A stretch of 28,415 bases of DNA from assembly GCA_000969725.1 (NCBI GenBank), contig JXSR01S045069.1; one strand, written 5' to 3'. Made by a program: the position numbers and the translations under genes. This DNA is from Ophiothrix spiculata. Taxonomy: Eukaryota > Echinodermata > Ophiuroidea > Amphilepidida > Ophiotrichidae. Positions 9,812-20,179 of the stretch are shown here, piece after piece. The notes beneath the pieces were generated by a model. That model searched no databases. It was not told where the DNA came from and worked only from the letters and a program-made list of their open reading frames with translations. Each line of letters starts with the position of its first letter. Positions within the stretch are counted from its first letter, which is position 1.

Positions 9812-10308
9812 TTGATATCTCCCTAGTTTGTTTCTAGTAAGCCTGTTGATAACGCTCCAGTTTCTTGTTTATAATTCAAGTACAAAATAATGATTAAATT
9901 CCAAATTTCTAAAAATGTACTTTACTTATTAACAAAATTCTGAACTCCTTTTTCCACAAAAGGTAAATTGTGTTGGTGCAATATAGTCATTTTGCACGGA
10001 TCTTAGGTTTTAATTTCTTACCTTTTAGTGTTTTAAATAATTTTATATATCATGTAACGAAGGTATTGTAAATATAAGCTAAATATTGTCCAAATTGGCT
10101 CATATGACACAAATCAAATTCTGATGGCAAGTTCCGATACTGAAAACATGTGTCCATATTGGCTGAGCATATTGGTACAGATGGGACCAAACACGACTAT
10201 GTTACCATCATAAATCACATGAAAAAACATTTTGGCTTTGACAAAATACATTGTTCTCAACCTGAAAACTGCCACTCAATCTTCCCTAAACCAGGTGCCA
10301 AGACAATA
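9812..10308. other. No gene seen
   Basis: AT-rich DNA. A diverged pair of GTCCAWATTGGCT words lies near 10087 and 10152; otherwise nothing. Confidence 0.35.
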
Positions 10309-10775
10309 GTGAGTAAATAGTCTGGCGTTAAAAAGCTCAAGAAATGAGAACGATATGTCTGGTGTGGAACAGATATTTTGGTGAGTTGAAGAATGGAGAG
10401 TTATGAATGGTAGAGATGAGTTTAAAGTGAGTTATCCCTACAAAGTTACATCAAGTGGAAAGTTATATTCCTGCATCAAATCCTGAAGGTGAGTACTTAT
10501 GTCATTGTAATTTAAAAAGTGAGTTTACCTCAAGAACAGCAAATCCATGTGGACAATTCAATTCTTATATATCAAATCCTTATTGTGAGTTACGGCAATC
10601 TCAGCGGAAAAATAAGAAAGAGTGTTACCCCTAAGAAATTAGAGCAACTCCATAAAGCAAGTCAAAAAGTGAGTCACCACCACAATGTTACAGCATCAAG
10701 TCCATGTGGTGAGTTATATTCTTACATCAAGTTATTATCTAGACCAAGTATCAGTGAGAAGTCAGCAAAGTGAGA
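10309..10775 (+). repeat. Degenerate repeat array with eight GTGAGT motifs
   Basis: GTGAGT occurs at 10309, 10381, 10427, 10489, 10519, 10585, 10679 and 10709. The surrounding words AAAGTGAGT, GTTACAKCATCAAGT, CATGTGG and GTTATATTCYTRCATCAA recur in the same order in two or three units of uneven length (about 90-150 bases). The open frame at 10519-10773 lies inside this array and arises from it, so it is not treated as a gene. Confidence 0.55.
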
Positions 10776-10861
10776 TACTTTGCAAAGTTGCAGTAATTCC
10801 CTGAATGTGACTAGTTAAGCAAATAAAAATAAAATAACTATCTATGCATGAATGAAACTCA

Positions 10862-10971
10862 CAATTTGCCAGTTGGCATTACCCCGTGATAGGGGATTTA
10901 AAAAAATGTAATGTTGGGATAACTTGCTATTGCAATTTGCCGCTTGGCATTACCCTGTAATAGCGGAATAA
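10862..10971 (+). repeat. Tandem pair with 71-base period
   Basis: CAATTTGCCAGTTGGCATTA then CCCCGTGATAGGGG at 10862 is repeated at 10933 as CAATTTGCCGCTTGGCATTA then CCCTGTAATAGCGG. The first copy has a CCCC/GGGG hairpin that is broken in the second. Confidence 0.7.
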
Positions 10972-11615
10972 CAAAAAGAAATATGTAGCTTGCAAAGGAG
11001 ACTTGGTGTGAATTAGAGTACTTTTTGGTAACTCATTTCTCAACTTGCATTTTTCACTCCCATCATATCTCATCTTGCAATTTACCCATCTCCCAGCCAT
11101 TTCAAAACTTGTGAAAAGAGAATTACATGTGCAAACATATAATGTTTAAAATGGAACAATTCTCTATCTGTATGCAGAGACTGCCTGTAATAATAGCTTT
11201 GAAAATGAGATATGGACAAACAAAATAGACAAAACCGGATACTCAGAAAAGGATGACAACCAAACCAAACAATTTCTTGTCTAGCCATTTTGAGATCAAA
11301 TGCAACAGTTGAATCCTGGATGTAGGACGCTGACACTGTTCATCAACTCACTAATGATAAGGACTGAAGGAGTTACTGTTGTAGATACAATCTATGTAGG
11401 TTCTACACTTGTATTGCAACCCCTTGTGATATAGAAAAGCCAGCCATGAAACTAGATTTGTTCTTTTTTAAGGAAACTTAAGTTGAAACAGAATAAAAAT
11501 ATCACTCTCATCAAATATGTAAATTTTTTGAATTCCTTTAATCCTAAAAGAATTATTAAAAAAATGTTGTCTCTAGTGTGGCTCCTTGAAAAAGAGAAGG
11601 GCAAAAATATGTGTT
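10972..11615. other. No gene seen
   Basis: A minus-strand open frame (11082-11336) follows an AACAG at about 11337, but neither composition nor a donor supports an exon. Otherwise plain AT-rich DNA. Confidence 0.35.
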
Positions 11616-11702
11616 TTTAACAGTATTTGAACTTGGGACCTCTCGTTTCCCAAACCTGTGACAGTCATAGCAAACCACCACTGGGTCCCTGCATGTGACT
11701 CG
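11616..11702 (-). repeat. tRNA-related fragment, probable decayed SINE head
   Basis: On the minus strand, CCAGTGGTGG near 11684-11675 resembles a pol III A box (AGTGG core). It is followed about 40 bases later by GAGAGGTCCCAAGTTCAAAT, a decayed T-arm/B box (AGTTCAAATAC at 11633-11643). Spacing and order fit a tRNA-derived promoter. The resemblance to the 5230-5345 fragment (GAGAGGTCC before the B box) suggests the same family. Confidence 0.45.
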
Positions 11703-12768
11703 TCTATGATTGTTTCATTTTTAAGATTTTAGTGAGATTTGGTTCTGTTAGGGTTAATAAAAGAAAAATACTGGCTGAAAAACAAGTGTAAATTCTCATG
11801 GTTTGTGTGACAGAAAGCATCAATGGTTCATCAATAAACAATACTCTCTTCTATGGGTTAAAGTTTTCATAATTTTAGGTCGTTTGGAAAGTACCTTACA
11901 ACTCAGACATTTTACGAAAAGTGTCTGTGCTAATATCAAACATAAGTAAGGGTTACAATAGTTTATATATTGTGTTATCTACTGCAGACAGCAGAGCTGG
12001 CACTTAAAAATGTCTTTAGACATAAATTTCCAATATTTTTGTTGTTATTTACATAAGTAGAATGCCCATGAAATGTAAGCTAGCTCCTTAAGCTCAAGTA
12101 ACTCAAACCCAGACAGTTTTACTACTCAGCGACAAAGATTGTGATTTATATGCCCAAATGGGCCAACCAATTTACAAGTTATTTAGGTTTAAGGTACCAC
12201 AGTACTAAATAAAGATCCCACATAGTGCTAAGTATAAACTAGGTTATCTTTAGGAGGGTGCTCAAATGATGAGTTTGATACATCATAGCTGTCACACGTT
12301 TGTGCTATGTTGCCGCTTGCGAGATAAAAACCTCAGCTCGTGAAGTTGATTTTAGCGCTTCGAACTTCCGACATGAAGATCTATAGCACAGGTGAAAGGC
12401 TGACTGTTTTAGTAATAACCTAATAATCAATTCATCTAGTTTTTATCTACAATGCTGTCAGATGTAGCATGATAAAACATATTACTTACTTTAATTTCAT
12501 TATTTCACAAACTGACTTCAAAAAACATTTAGATGAATAAAATCATATGACCTTTGAGGGAAAGATAAGATTTAAAAACTTATTTACAATAAACAATTTT
12601 ATGAGTTCAAAGAAACAATTTCTTGACTCAAAAAAACCCAACAAAAACCAACAATTTTTTTTATATAACCTTGACTTATAGCTCATCAAATTGGGGAAAA
12701 ACATGTCAATAAATTTGGAAATTAAATGGTCTATTGCCCTTTTGAAGTGTCCTTAACAATTATATTTT
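11703..12768. other. Mostly featureless; weak hairpin at 12296-12393
   Basis: TGTGCTAT near 12301 faces ATAGCACA near 12383, and GAAGTT / AACTTC pair inside, within a CpG-bearing block (12296-12393) that stands out from the AT-rich flanks. This may be a decayed foldback element. No exon is supported elsewhere in the interval. Confidence 0.35.
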
Positions 12769-12825
12769 GAAAGGGGCATGGACATTTTTCTTCACAATTT
12801 TGAAAAAAAATGTCCATGTCCCTTT
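12769..12825. repeat. Hairpin with ~22-base arms
   Basis: GAAAGGGGCATGGACATTTT on the left pairs with AAAATGTCCATGTCCCTTT on the right over a short T/A-rich loop, with one or two mismatches. The outer flanks (ATTTTGAA / TTTTCAAAT) extend the symmetry. It may be a minimal foldback element. Confidence 0.6.
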
Positions 12826-13224
12826 AATTTTCAAATGATCAATGTACCACTCATTGTCAGTGAGTAAGGACAGTCATCAATCTTATTCTGTTGATTTTGA
12901 ATGTGTCTGAAAAGGAACAAATATACCTGCTCATCAGTGGTAAGGTGCCATTAAATCTACAAAGGACTTGGTTATTGGTTAAATTCAGAGATAGAACCTC
13001 ACAGGATACACTGAATATATACTCATTAACAATAAAATCGATCATCAAATGCATTACATAAAAATGAATGAATATATTTGCTTGGTGTTAGAAATTTGAC
13101 AATTTGTCAAAATCAAAGATAAAACATTTTAAGGTACATGGAAGCAAACACACATTAAATCATGCCATCTAGGCCCTATTGGAATAAAAATAAAAAACAA
13201 ACAAACAAAACAATCCAACCAAAC

Positions 13225-14640
13225 TAAACAGCATTTGTTGATTAGGATTACCACTGGTACATTGCAACTAAGCAAATGTGTTAAATATAGCATAAAGCTA
13301 GCAGTGAAAACAGAACACCAAACATCTTGTGAGCAAATATACATACATCCGATCAATCCATCATTAGATTACTCTAAACCAATGGTGGGCAACCTTTTTA
13401 CTACAGCGGGCCAAAAAAAAGTTCTAATATTTTTCGCGGGCCACATCTCTGGGTCGCTTCCAAAGTACTAAAAGAGCTCATTTAGACCTATGAAATACTT
13501 GGTTTAGCTACAGTCTCTCTCGCATTTTAAAAGGTGCGTCAATCCAAAGTTCCATCAAAAATACTCTGAGAAATGTACCCTTTTTAAACTTTAACCTCAA
13601 AAAGTTCAATGTTCCTAATACACACTTAATACCCTCCTTTACTGCAAAATGTCACTATGAATGTCCCTATGTTTGATCTCCAGAAGGCAAAATAGCACGT
13701 CATTTTCAAATTCAAATTTTCCTGGGGTAGTATCAATGAAAGTTTTCCCTACCTAGTTACTTCTGTTGCAAGTTAATAATTAGCAAAAACATTCTTTGAA
13801 AAACCTCAAGGAAGACCTGGGACATTCTCTTTGCTCAGTGTGGGAAAACGAATTTCCTTACTTGTCTATATAAAATGTATTTCAGTCCGTAGGTTGCCCA
13901 CCACTGACTGCTCTAAACCCTAATATATCACCCTATAAACCACTTGAATGATCTCCTTGGTAAGTGGAGACAGTTGGGACATTATTTCTGCAATTGAGTA
14001 CACCATCATCAAACAGGTGATACAGACAGCGCGCCAAACACCTCTCGTGAGCAAACACTCATCCAATCAATCAATCTCCGCTGACATCAAAAAATAGCAT
14101 TAATTTTCAAACCAAACTAAGCCACAGACAGCTTGTAACATAACCCTCTTTTTTCAAATCCTTTTTTCTCTTGTAAGATTCCATTCCATCAAAAGCACAA
14201 TTTGGCAATGGTTTAATCTCATTTGCATATCAGTCAGACACTTGCATTTAGCCAGACAGGCAAAACCACTCCTTCTCCATCTCCTCGTTTCCAATTTACA
14301 AAATTGTATTATCTGATATTATGTAGGATCAAGATGTAAGGAACAAACAAATCATTTGTGTCAGCTTGATACATCATTTTTTAGTTTTCATAAGTAACAA
14401 TTAAGCCTTTATACATGAGTTTTAAGCCATCAAAGACATTTTTAGGCATTTTGGGTCTATATGAAAAGTCTTCAACTTGATAGCTTAAAAAAACTATAAC
14501 CAAGTTTTAGAAACTTGTGTATTTCTTCCAAGATGTTTGACAAATGGTGAATTGATATTGGATATAAAGTTGATGCAAACAGATTTTCACTACATTAATA
14601 GAAAGAAACCAATTTAAAAGTTGCATAACATATCCTTAAA
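13225..14640 (+). repeat. Tandem duplication, copy A (interrupted)
   Basis: Apart from the insertion at 13380-13910, this block is repeated at 14815-15670. The strongest match is 13914-14370 against 15014-15475, for example GACATCAAAAAATAGCATTA and CATTTGCATATCAGTCAGAC in both, with scattered substitutions and small indels. Homology continues more weakly to about 14620. Smaller subrepeats of ~190 bases with GTGAGCAAA and CATCCAATCAATCAATCTC-like sequence are embedded. No reading frame is shared, so this is duplicated non-coding DNA. Confidence 0.8.
13380..13910. mobile_element. hAT-like non-autonomous element, 531 bp, with target duplication
   Basis: The left end CAATGGTGGGCAACC faces the right end GGTTGCCCACCACTG (then ACTG). 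CTCTAAAC flanks both sides (13372-13379 and 13911-13918), an 8-base target duplication as made by hAT transposases, and CAGTGGTNNNCAACC-type ends are typical of that superfamily. The inner GCGGGCCA words near both sides of 13405-13445 are usual subterminal repeats. No transposase frame is present. The paralogous copy at about 15006-15015 reads TATATCTAAACCC without an insertion, confirming the junctions. Confidence 0.8.
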
Positions 14641-14814
14641 CAAATAAAACATTTCTTGTGACATTACCATGTAAGAATTTGTAATACTAAAGGCAGTTTT
14701 TCTGTAAGTGAGTATAGTAGCATAAAAATGTTAGTGAAAACAGAACAAGTATGTTTTGTGAGTAAGCTTGCACCAATCAATCTATCTCACTATCTCAACC
14801 TGGCTTTTAGAAGA
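14641..14814 (+). repeat. Partial extra unit of the 190-base subrepeat
   Basis: GTGAAAACAGAACA, TTTTGTGAGT and CCAATCAATCTATCTC recur here in the same order as in the neighbouring units, between the two large duplicate copies. This suggests the ~1.1 kb duplication grew out of an older short-period array. Confidence 0.5.
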
Positions 14815-15670
14815 AAAAGAATACATTTGCTGAATCAAATTAACGCTCATATTTGGATTTTCACTCAAATAATTGCAACTTAAAAAAGTAAGGCTGTTTT
14901 ATGCCATTGAGTAAAATAAAAAGCTAGCAGTGGAAACAAAAGCAAGCATCTCCTGTGAGCAAATATATATCCAATCAATCCATCTGTTCAAATCAAACAA
15001 ACTTTGATATATCTAAACCCTATTATATCACCCTATAAACCTCTTGAAAGATCTCCTTGGTAACCCGAGACAGTGGTGGCATTATTTCTGCAATTGAGTA
15101 CACCATTAAGCAGGTGATACAGACAGTGCGCCAAACACCTCTCGTGAGCAAACATTCATCCAATCAATCAATCTCCGCTGACATCAAAAAATAGCATTAA
15201 TTTTCAAACCAAACTAAGCCACAGACAGCTTGTAACATAACACTCTTATTTCAAATCCTTTTTCCTCTCGTAAGATTCCATTCCATCAAAAGCGCAATTT
15301 GGCAATGGTTTAATCTCATTTGCATATCAGTCAGACACTCGCATTTAGCCAGACAGGCAAAAACTCTCCTCCATCTCATTGTTTCCAATTTACAAAATTG
15401 TATTGTCTGAAATCATATGTAGGATCAAAATAAGAGGAACAATCAAATAACTTGTGTCAGCCTATTTGATTACATTTCTTAAGTCTTTACAAGTAACAGT
15501 TTAAGCCAATAAAGACATTTTAGGCTTTGATGAAACGTCCATTTCCTTGATAAGCTTTAAACAGAAGCAATATCATCAGAATTCAGAAAATTGACTTGTG
15601 AAAAGGGTGCATTGATATGATGATGCAAAAAAGATCCTCGCTAGTGTAAGAGAAAGAATATATTTGTTAA
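14815..15670 (+). repeat. Tandem duplication, copy B (uninterrupted)
   Basis: Direct repeat of 13225-14640 without the 531 bp insertion. It contains AAAGCTAGCAGTGGAAACA, then the empty target TATATCTAAACCC, then the highly similar core to about 15475 and a weaker tail to about 15670. Offset between copies is about 1095 bases in the core. Confidence 0.8.
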
Positions 15671-16722
15671 ATCTTATAAATGTGAGACAGAAGTATCTTT
15701 TCAACTGTTGAATACTTCAAAATTAGAAATTATATCTACTCAAAAGCAACAAAAGGATGCATGCTTCAATACAGCTTTAACAAATATGAGCTGCATTAAG
15801 CCCTCTATTGGTGCCACTGTTACAATTTTGTTTGAGACATTTGATTATTTCAATGAATTTGTTACTTGCACAATAAGGTGTATGTGTAAGTTATAAATAC
15901 ATGTTAATTTCACCAATTGTATGATTGGGTCTTCCTAATTTTAATGAAGCAAATGTCAATAATTTGTTACATTCTTATATAATCTAAAATGACAACACAT
16001 TTTGGACTGATTTATTTACTTTTTGCAAATAAGTAAACAACCAGTATATTTTCATCTATAATAGCTAGACATGTGCAAATTATGCCACCAGTTTCCAGAC
16101 TCAACTTTCTTAATGAGGCGATATGAAAACATATCGCTAGAACCAAGAAAACATCATAATCATCATCATCATTACACCATCCAAGGTAATGTTGCCATTT
16201 ATAATAAAAACGATAGCTTTCGACATTTGCGTTTATTGATACATAGTCGTCTTCCATAGAAACCTTGTCATAATTACCACGTTGCAGACATCGTAATGAC
16301 TCTCATCAATCATTTTATATCGTAGGAGTGGGAAATCATGTATATAATCAACCCACACGAGATGGAACCGTTATGATACAATGTTTATTCATGGTGTTCA
16401 AAGACAACAATATGCCCATCTTGACATAAAATGATTTTGATAAAACATCTTTAAGGGATATTACTTAAATCTTTTCACATGTTTAACTTTGGACTATCAA
16501 AAGCTAACCTGACCATCCAAATAACAGTTGGTCAGTCTGATTGGTTTAACCCTACTCTCAACTGGATGACATCATCATCGTTATCGTAAGGTTGCTATCT
16601 GCCCAAAACTCATCACTTTGTTTCTGTACCAAATGGTGTCCTTCAGATATCTGGTTGTCCTGTCTGATTCCTGGTCAATAGGTCTTGCATTGTCTCAGTC
16701 TATCTTTTCTATCCTCTTTCTC
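15671..16722. other. No gene seen; small perfect hairpin at 16118-16137
   Basis: GCGATATG-AAAA-CATATCGC at 16118-16137 is a perfect 8-base stem with a four-base loop. A CAT trinucleotide run lies near 16151-16172. Open frames on both strands around 16012-16259 mirror each other, as expected of low-complexity sequence, and are not annotated. Confidence 0.4.
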
Positions 16723-16815
16723 TCATTATTATGTTCTGAGCTGTCCGATTTCCAAAAAAATCGGACAGGGATATCGGACAGGATACAAAATATTAGATTT
16801 TGAACATAATAATGA
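16723..16815. repeat. Nested hairpin with 14-base perfect outer arms
   Basis: TCATTATTATGTTC (16723-16736) pairs perfectly with GAACATAATAATGA (16802-16815). Inside, CTGTCCGATTT pairs with AAATCGGACAG across a few A, and TCGGACAG is repeated once more. It directly abuts the next foldback element and may be part of it. Confidence 0.65.
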
Positions 16816-16980
16816 TAAAATTGGATGGATTTTTTTGCATGATACTCAAAGATATTGGTCTCGCTATGAGTTTTAGAAATATCGAGCTCGACGCTGCGCG
16901 TCATGCACGATATTTCGTAAAACTCATAGCTCGACCAATATCTTTTTGTATCATGCTCAATCCATCCAATTTTATATCAA
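16813..16980. mobile_element. Palindromic foldback element, ~165 bp
   Basis: TGATAAAATTGGATGGAT at the left and its reverse complement ending near 16977 bound arms of about 80 bases that match almost throughout (AAAGATATTGGTC, GCTATGAGTTTTA, GAAATATCG). The centre is GAGCTCGACGCTGCGCGTCA, leaving almost no loop. Open frames seen here on both strands are mirror images caused by the palindrome. Superfamily unknown. Confidence 0.75.
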
Positions 16981-17071
16981 TATTGTGCAACCTCATATTC
17001 TTTTAATAAAGTATTTCTTTAAATAACGCATAAAAGGCATTAAAAATGTCGAAAGACGGTTATCAATGACA

Positions 17072-17264
17072 ATAATAACTTTGCACCATCTTTTATTTTA
17101 ATTCAGTCATTGTTTAAAATCATCGGTATTTGTTTTGCTACACTGCATGTACGAGTCAGTACTTTTCTTCGGGAGCTACACCCCCTCAGAACAGTACCTC
17201 GCCCCAAAACAAACACCTCCGATTTTAAACAATGACATCAGAAAAGATGGTGCGCAGTTATTAT
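17072..17264. mobile_element. Foldback element (MITE), 193 bp
   Basis: ATAATAACTTTGCACCATCT (left) and AGATGGTGCGCAGTTATTAT (right) begin arms of about 65 bases that also share TCATTGTTTAAAATC and TTTGTTTTG. The left arm has a short insertion (TTTTAAT) absent on the right. The centre includes GTACGAGTCAGTACTTTTC and a C-rich part. No coding capacity. Confidence 0.7.
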
Positions 17265-17372
17265 CTAAATATTTTAATGCAATGAAACAAGAATATCAGG
17301 CATAATTTACTTAGTTTGAATTCATCACAAATATATCAAATCTACAGGTGATGTAATGATGCTATGAAAACA

Positions 17373-17426
17373 TTTCAGATTATACCTTTAAATCGTCCTA
17401 CTTCAGTGAAATAAACATACATTAAA
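17373..17426 (+). repeat. Direct repeat b, copy 1 (54 bases)
   Basis: This block, beginning TTTCAGATTATACCTTTAAA, recurs without a visible change at 17896-17949. It lies on the left side of the assembly gap and the other copy lies on the right. Confidence 0.85.
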
Positions 17427-17826
17427 GGATTTTTCCTTGCCGGGGGCTTGGTGATTTGTGCGGGGGGCTTAGTGGTCAAAACTTGTCAAAATTAGGCAGA
17501 TTCTACAATTTGAGTCCCCTCGGGCGTGATTTTCAAAANNNNNNNNNNNNNNNNNNNNNNNNNNNNNNNNNNNNNNNNNNNNNNNNNNNNNNNNNNNNNN
17601 NNNNNNNNNNNNNNNNNNNNNNNNNNNNNNNNNNNNNNNNNNNNNNNNNNNNNNNNNNNNNNNNNNNNNNNNNNNNNNNNNNNNNNNNNNNNNNNNNNNN
17701 NNNNNNNNNNNNNNNNNNNNNNNNNNNNNNNNNNNNNNNNNNNNNNNNNNNNNNNNNNNNNNNNNNNNNNNNNNNNNNNNNNNNNNNNNNNNNNNNNNNN
17801 NNNNNNNNNNCCCCTGGACTAGCCAC
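17427..17826. mobile_element. Insertion of unknown type containing the assembly gap
   Basis: Compared with the second copy of the repeat, everything between CATTAAA (17426) and TGCATAAATCATC (17827) is extra. Its visible edges are G-rich on the left (GCCGGGGGCTTGG and CGGGGGGCTTAG) and CCCCTGGACTAGCCAC on the right. The middle is unsequenced. A mobile element is likely, but its class and true length cannot be read. Confidence 0.4.
17539..17810. other. Assembly gap, 272 N
   Basis: A run of 272 undetermined bases. Repeats match on both sides, so the gap probably marks a collapsed or unresolved repeat, and its stated length may be an estimate. Any open frame reported across it is meaningless. 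Confidence 1.
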
Positions 17827-18045
17827 TGCATAAATCATCATCTATTATTACATAAATATGCATAATTATTCATTCATGTATCGCATGTTCAATTGTTTCA
17901 GATTATACCTTTAAATCGTCCTACTTCAGTGAAATAAACATACATTAAAAACTTCTTTCAGAAAAAAATGATGCATAAATCATCATCTATTATTACATAA
18001 ATGTGCATAATTATTCATTCATGTATTGCATGTTCAATTGTTCAG
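17827..18045 (+). repeat. 145-base tandem duplication beside the gap
   Basis: TGCATAAATCATCATCTATT and the following ~54 bases at 17827-17899 recur at 17972-18045 with two or three differences (AATATG/AATGTG, TATCGC/TATTGC). Between them lies the second copy of repeat b (17896-17949). The order is b, insertion, a, b, a, so at least two full units existed before the insertion. Confidence 0.85.
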
Positions 18046-20046
18046 CGTAACTTTATCCATCAAAATATTTTTGTGATCATGATCATGTCTAGACTATTGT
18101 TTTCATGAGTCATAGATGAGTGAAAATTTGTGAAATTATTCAAAATATTTTATTTTCTTACAGAAAATATCATGACAGAGACATGGCATGTGCTAATCTT
18201 ATCTGATAATGTACTCGCAACTCCGTTAATGATGTGCTTTTGTCAATTTGATGTTTCAAACATGACGGTGACAATCAAAATGAGACCAACTTATTCATGT
18301 AGTAGGCCATTGTCTTTTTTTATTTGAAGAAACAATATCTGACCTGGATTCTCAAAACTTTGATAAAACCTCCGATTACTTAACTTGGTGTTTATCTGTT
18401 AAATACTAAGCAAAGCTGGGTCTGGATGCTACATGGACTATTGTTGAGATACTCTGTATCCCTCAAAGTTAACATTTAGTTAGGATCAGTATCAGTGGGT
18501 TAGGATTAGGATAATAATCAAGGTTACAGTTGGGATGAAAGGCAATGCAAATATTCAATGGAAAAAATATTGCATTCAGGCAAGGTTAACAAGAAAGATA
18601 ACACTGACGTTTGAGGGGCTATTATTTCATAGTTTTAAAAGATGAAAAATGTGGGGTTTTAAAAATTGAGGATCATGATTTTTCTTAAGTAGGAGGTAGA
18701 AAATGCAAATGAAGGAAAAATGATTTCTCTAGGACTTTGGATTGATAAAAAATGTTGGATGTGATGTCGCAGGCATAGTTTTATATAATTTTGTTAATGT
18801 ATGTGAAAATGCTATACAGTCTCAGAGTTAGAGAATTCACCATTCCATTTTGTACAGAGCGCTACAAAAATCAACTGCAATCGCTGTCATATTTGAACCT
18901 GCCTAGTTAGGAGAAAATGACAGCTCCCTCATCCACATTCAATAATTTGTCAAACAAATATAATACTCTGCCTTTAAAGGGACAATTCATAATCCACTTT
19001 TCATCCGCAAGATCACCTCAATCAAAATTGAGTTTGCCTTTTTTATCTAAAATTATAAGAATCCTTGTCTGCTATATGTTACAAATTTCAAACCTTTTTT
19101 GGAAACATGCTTACATTTTTTAGAAAAGTTAGAAAGTGTGTCATTTTCAAAATGACTGACGGGCGTGACAGTAATTATAACAGAGTATCTTAAATTGAGA
19201 TTTTCAAAATGCTGAAAGCTTGTAACTTGAAAATGAATGGTCGGAATCAAGTGAAATTTCAGCACACATTTATGTTGTACTGTTCACTCTATTTAGCAAG
19301 AAACGAGGAGAGGTTTTCATCACACAAGAATCATGAATTGCACCTTTAAAAAGAAAGAATGGAAAGAAATGGTAAACCATTACCTGCAAATAATTGACAT
19401 TTGAAACTTATTTGGAATCACATGAAAGGAAACATGGAATTGTCTGTGTTGCTGATTAGTGCACTGTGGGTGAATAATTGATGGATTTTATCTATTATAT
19501 ATCTGACAAATATATTGTTGGAAAGTACAGTGGGTGAACATGAAATTGAATAGCAACTAAGCTTATGTCTATTGCTGCCTATTGATTGGAATTAATTTTA
19601 CCTTGAACAAAGTTGTTCCAGGCAAACATTTGATATAATACCTGGAATGTCAGTGAATTTTCCCAAATTACAAAAGTGAGATTTAGTGAGTTCAGTTAAT
19701 GTATGAGCAGGTCTTATTAACCCTCAGTAAGCATCAAGGCTGTTTTTTTTTTTTAATTTCCATACTATATTCTGAAACAAAAAAGATGAAACAAAGATGT
19801 GCTTTCCCCTATTACTTAAATTAATGAGCCAGTTTTCCTTATTACCTCCATCAATTTATTGGCGAAAAACAATTGAAATACAAAGAAACTTTAAACAGCA
19901 ATATCCCCAAAACCATTTGTCCGATTTGGCTCAAATTTTGGAATTAAGATCATTTTTTGCTTGGCTCTCTCAAACAGGCCTATTTTGATCTCAGTCAGAG
20001 CAACTATATTTTGCCTTTAATACTACCTTAATTAAACACGTTATAT
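18046..20046. other. No confident gene; AT-rich non-coding DNA
   Basis: TTATTTTCTTACAG at about 18149-18162 on the plus strand is a good-looking 3' splice site followed by an open frame to 18327, but the frame has no recognisable content and no clear donor. The rest is plain AT-rich sequence with a ten-T run near 19744. Confidence 0.35.
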
Positions 20047-20179
20047 GACATGAACAAATGGGAATGGGTCAGATGTCTGGATTAATGATTTTGATAACAG
20101 GGCAATGACGATATTTTTTGTTGTTTTTCAATGTTTTTAAAGCACGCCTAATGTCATAACTCTGCAACCAGGTGACCTA
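20047..20179 (+). repeat. Direct repeat pair, copy 1
   Basis: Contains CATGAACA, GGTCAGATG, ACAGGGCAATGA, TTTTTCAATGTTTTTAAAG and CATAACTCTGCAACCAGGTG in that order. The same words recur in order at 20534-20649, about 487 bases downstream. This copy has about 15 extra bases (CACGCCTAATG region) before CATAACTC. Confidence 0.75.

Noticed and set aside
10519..10773. Plus-strand open frame of 84 codons
   Set aside because: It falls in the degenerate GTGAGT array, and its start codon is the GTG of one of the repeated motifs.
8623..15174. CRISPR-like arrays
   Set aside because: Repeat units are diverged, unevenly spaced and lie in animal-type DNA; there are no uniform spacers or cas genes.
16071..17006. 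Several open frames on both strands
   Set aside because: They mirror each other over palindromes and CAT-rich low-complexity DNA, so they are shadows of the repeats.
17456..17841. Open frames of about 100-125 codons on both strands
   Set aside because: They consist almost entirely of the run of N, which cannot be read as codons.
18130..18327. Good acceptor (TTTTCTTACAG) followed by an open frame
   Set aside because: No convincing donor, hydrophobic and unremarkable peptide, and a single splice-like signal is common in AT-rich DNA.
18480..18515. Telomere-like GTTAGGATTAGGAT words
   Set aside because: Only two imperfect units, not TTAGGG, with no array.
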